From CAWIJJ01 sp963836405 (GTDB lineage Bacteria; Acidobacteriota; Terriglobia; Bryobacterales; Bryobacteraceae): 64,000 bases of DNA. Positions 60,424-64,000 of the stretch are shown piece after piece. Location: assembly GCA_963836405.1 (NCBI GenBank), contig CAWIJL010000017.1, forward strand, positions 186,001-250,000. The letters are read 5' to 3'. The notes beneath the pieces are model-generated. The model was not told the origin of the DNA. It made no database searches and saw only the letters and a list, made by a program, of their open reading frames with translations. Position 1 is the stretch's first letter. Every line of letters starts with the position of its first letter. Made by a program: the position numbers and the translations under genes.

Positions 60424-61421
<998 letters not shown>

Positions 61422-61453
61422 GTGTAGAGAACGCCCCCAAAAGCGGGCCTCGG

Positions 61454-62125
61454 CTAGAACGTATCTAGTCGAAGCACAAAGGCATTTCTCTCACCGGATT
61501 CGGACCGAATTCGGGCGGCCAGCGTCCGGGCCTGGTCCTCGGTGGGCTCGCTGCCCACCAGGACCCGCCAAAGGTCCGGATCGCCGGGCCGGAGGACCAT
61601 TCGCGCCGAGCCGTACGTGGTTTCCATCCGTTCCCGCATCCGCTCGGCATTGCCGCGGTCCCGGAAAGCCCCCACCTGCACCGCAAAAGCCGAGGGCGTG
61701 GCGACCGCCGGCAGCCTCAGGATTTCCAACCTCACCTGTGCGATGCCCGGCCCCACCAGGTCGATGGCGCGGGCGGCCGCGTGCGAAAGGTCTATGATCC
61801 GGCCCTCGATGAACGGTCCCCGGTCGATGATCCTGACGTCCACGGTCTTCGCGTTCCGCAGGTTGACCACGCGCACCCAGGTATCGAACGCCAGCGTCCG
61901 GTGTGCGGCGACCATCTGTTCCATGTCGTAGATTTCGCCGTCCGCGGCCTGCCGCCCGTGATAAGGATGGCCATACCAACTGGCAATCCCGGTTTCCGTG
62001 TCCCCGGGAAACGGAACCGAGACTCGTGGCGGCGGCGGCGCACCCCGGTTGGCGCTGGCCGCTCTTTTGGCGCCGCAACCGCACAGGGCTATCGCTACCA
62101 CGCTCACCGCCAGCCTCATGTACAT
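61454..62125 (-). CDS. rlpA: RlpA-like septal ring lipoprotein with SPOR domain
   Basis: The 223-residue protein has a lipobox (LCGC, lipid on about Cys17), an RlpA double-psi barrel (GIASWYGHPYHGRQAADGEIYD, MVAAHRTLAFDTWVRVVNLRNAKTVDVRIIDRGPF with the catalytic-type Asp) and a SPOR domain at about 145-222 (FAVQVGAFRDRGNAERMRERM). RlpA proteins cleave denuded glycan strands at the division septum. All expected residues are present. Confidence 0.92.
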   Translation of the reverse strand: MYMRLAVSVVAIALCGCGAKRAASANRGAPPPPRVSVPFPGDTETGIASWYGHPYHGRQAADGEIYDMEQMVAAHRTLAFDTWVRVVNLRNAKTVDVRIIDRGPFIEGRIIDLSHAAARAIDLVGPGIAQVRLEILRLPAVATPSAFAVQVGAFRDRGNAERMRERMETTYGSARMVLRPGDPDLWRVLVGSEPTEDQARTLAARIRSESGERNAFVLRLDTF

Positions 62126-62232
62126 CCTAGTCGTCGATTATGTCACGGCAGCCGCATTCCGGCCCAGAAGAAACATCGGCCGAGGCCGCCGCCGGCATTA
62201 GCCCGCCACCGGGCCGAGTGCCCTGTCCGGCT

Positions 62233-64000
62233 CTACCCCGCCACTCTCTCGATCGCCTCGGCTCCGCAGATGGCTTCCACCGCCGCGCGAAATTCCTTGT
62301 CCGGCCGTACCTTCGCCGGCACGTCCAGCAGCACCGCGAAATCCCGCGGCGCTTCCAGCCGGAAGCGCACCTGCGTCGTCCCCGGCTTCTTACGGAACAG
62401 TTCCTCGAGCGCCTGGCGCCTGGTCCGCCCCGCCATTTCGCCCTACCCACACCCGGATCGAGATCACGCTCGGCATGTCCACCCGCGCATTGTCCAGCGG
62501 TACGATGTCCTGCACCGAGATCTTCGTCCCCGCGCCCTCTTCGGGCAGCGCCAGCCCGCGCACCAGCACCGCCTGGTCTTCCACGATCAGCGGCGACAGC
62601 CGCTCGTAGTTCGACGCGAAACACATCGCTTCCACCGACCCGCCGCGGTCTTCCAGCGTCATCGCCGCCCACGGCTTGCCTTCCTTGTTCCGCTTCCGCG
62701 CGATCCCCGTCAGCACGCCGCACAACGCGACATCGGCGTTCTTCTGCAAGCCTTCCAGCGTCCCCGTGTTGTGCGTCGCCAGTTCGCAGATCTTTTCCTC
62801 GTACCGGTCCAGCGGATGCCCCGTCACCCAGTAACCGAGCAGTTCTTTTTCCCCGGCCAGCTTGTCTTTCTCGGTCCAGTCCGGAACGTTCGGCAGCCGC
62901 GCCTCGTGCGGCGTTTCCGCCATCAGGTCGCCGAACAGCCCTTCCTGTCCGCATTCCCGGTCGCGCTGCACGCGCTGCCCCGCTTCCATCGCCCCTTCCA
63001 CCGCCGCGAATTTCTGGCTGCGCGTCCCTTCCAGGTTGTCCATCGCCCCGGCGCGGATCAGGCTCTCGATCATCCGCCGGTTCACCGCGCTCAAATCCAC
63101 CTTCTCGCAGAACTCGTACAGCGACCGGAACCGCCCCACTTCCTGCCGCGCGCGCCCGATCGCCTCCACCGCCGACTGCCCCAGGTTCTTCACCGCCCCC
63201 AGCCCGAACCGGATGGCGCCCGCGTCCGGCGTAAAGCTCCACTCGCTCGCGTTCACGTCCGGCGCCAGCACCGTGATGCCCATTTCCCGGCATTCGTTGA
63301 TGTACTTCACCACCTTCGCCGTGTTGCCCGTTTCCGAGGTCAGCAGCGCGGCCATGAAGTCCACCGGGTAATGCGCTTTCAAATATGCCGTCACGTACGC
63401 CAGGTACGCGTACGCCGCCGAGTGCGATTTGTTGAACCCGTAGCCCGCGAACTGCTCCATCAGATCGAAGATCTTCTCGATCTTCTTCTGCGGGAACCCG
63501 CGCTCCAGCGCGCCCTGGATGAAGCGCTCGCGCTGCTTCGCCATCTCCTCGAGCTTCTTCTTGCCCATCGCCCGGCGCAGCAGGTCCGCATCGCCCAGCG
63601 AGTACCCGGCCAGGCGGTTGGAGATCTGCATCACCTGTTCCTGGTACACGATCACGCCGTAGGTCTCCTCGAGCAGTTCCTTGAGCTCCGGCAGGTCGTA
63701 CTGCACCGCGCGCCGTCCCACTTGCGCTCGATGAAGTCGTCCACCATCCCGCCCTGAATCGGACCCGGCCGGTAAAGCGCGTTGAGCGCCGTCAGGTCCT
63801 CCAGCCGGCTCGGCTGGTAGCGCCGCAGAATGTCGCGCATGCCCGGCGATTCGAACTGGAACACGCCGCTCGTGAAGCCCTTGCAGAAGATCTCGTAGGT
63901 GGCCGCATCGTCCAGCGGCAGGTCCTCCGGAACCAGCTTCACGCCGTGCCGCTGCTCGATCAGCCGCAGCGCGTCCTGGATGAGCGTCAGCGTCGTCAGC
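62233..64000 (-). CDS. dnaE: DNA polymerase III alpha subunit, 3' part, two apparent frameshifts
   Basis: The gene enters from the right edge and ends at 62233. It covers the palm/fingers and C-terminal regions: TALNALYRPGPIQGGMVDDFIERK, ETYGVIVYQEQVMQ, SHSAAYAYLAYVTAYLKAHYPVDFMAALL, and the OB-fold GVLTGIARKRNKEGKPWAAMTLEDRGG. Two frame changes occur. Near 63705 GGG would need to be GGGG to pass from IERKW into RRAVQYDL. Near 62440 GGGG would need to be GGG to pass from VWVGRNG into GRTRRQALEE. Both are in G runs of an essential gene, so they are likely sequencing errors, not lesions. The polymerase is the replicative enzyme. Confidence 0.9.

Noticed and set aside
61781..63757. 658-codon frame antisense to dnaE and rlpA
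   Set aside because: Arg/His-rich shadow of the real minus-strand genes.

Overview
The window is high-GC bacterial DNA that most resembles Acidobacteriota of the Solibacter/Bryobacter type. This is inferred from gene content, not from a marker-gene tree: large Ser/Thr kinases fused to TPR or beta-propeller tails, an ECF sigma factor of the kind paired with such kinases, a VWFA-domain exported protein, Tat-exported sulfatase and Gfo/Idh/MocA proteins, PQQ-type propellers and a GH3 enzyme. There is one tRNA (Ala, GGC) and no rRNA or CRISPR array.

Layout. 1-8.7 kb: a cut-off TPR protein, a GH3 glycosidase, and a dead ABC exporter. The exporter's ATPase is split by an IS1380-family element and also frameshifted, its permease is frameshifted, and an IS630-family element sits just upstream of the GH3 start. 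8.8-14.7 kb: a receiver protein, a PAS/Cys protein, tRNA-Ala, a lipoprotein plus FtsX-like permease plus ATPase operon, and a family-2 glycosyltransferase. 14.8-23.2 kb: a MarR/SRPBCC/DUF3052-like operon and two Ser/Thr kinases, one coupled to an ECF sigma factor. 23.3-28.7 kb: a ClpN-domain protein, flbD-motA-motB, a DNA glycosylase and a VWFA protein. 28.7-38.2 kb: a scavenging block with an anaerobic sulfatase maturase, a Cys-type sulfatase, PQQ propeller, oxidoreductase, MetE-like protein and oligogalacturonate-lyase-like propeller.

38.5-50 kb is a complete potassium-starvation (Kdp) locus with unusual architecture. The histidine kinase (DUF4118 type) and KdpE form one operon. A second operon carries a Usp-like protein, a 27-residue membrane peptide, kdpF, kdpA, kdpB, kdpC, a decayed porin-like gene and two separate KdpD N-terminal sensor proteins. 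Three 11-bp direct repeats lie just upstream of the second operon and look like the KdpE operator.

50-64 kb: two methyltransferases (one with a signal peptide), a DUF2461 protein, murB, an ankyrin protein, a NarL-type two-component pair whose sensor looks like a haem-less globin, an orphan HTH protein with its own dyad, the methylmalonyl-CoA mutase large subunit, a glycosyltransferase with a sigma-54 activator, rlpA and the 3' part of dnaE.

Several frameshifts occur. The two in dnaE lie in short G runs of an essential gene, so sequencing error is likely there. Those in the IS-disrupted ABC locus and in the porin relic look like true decay.
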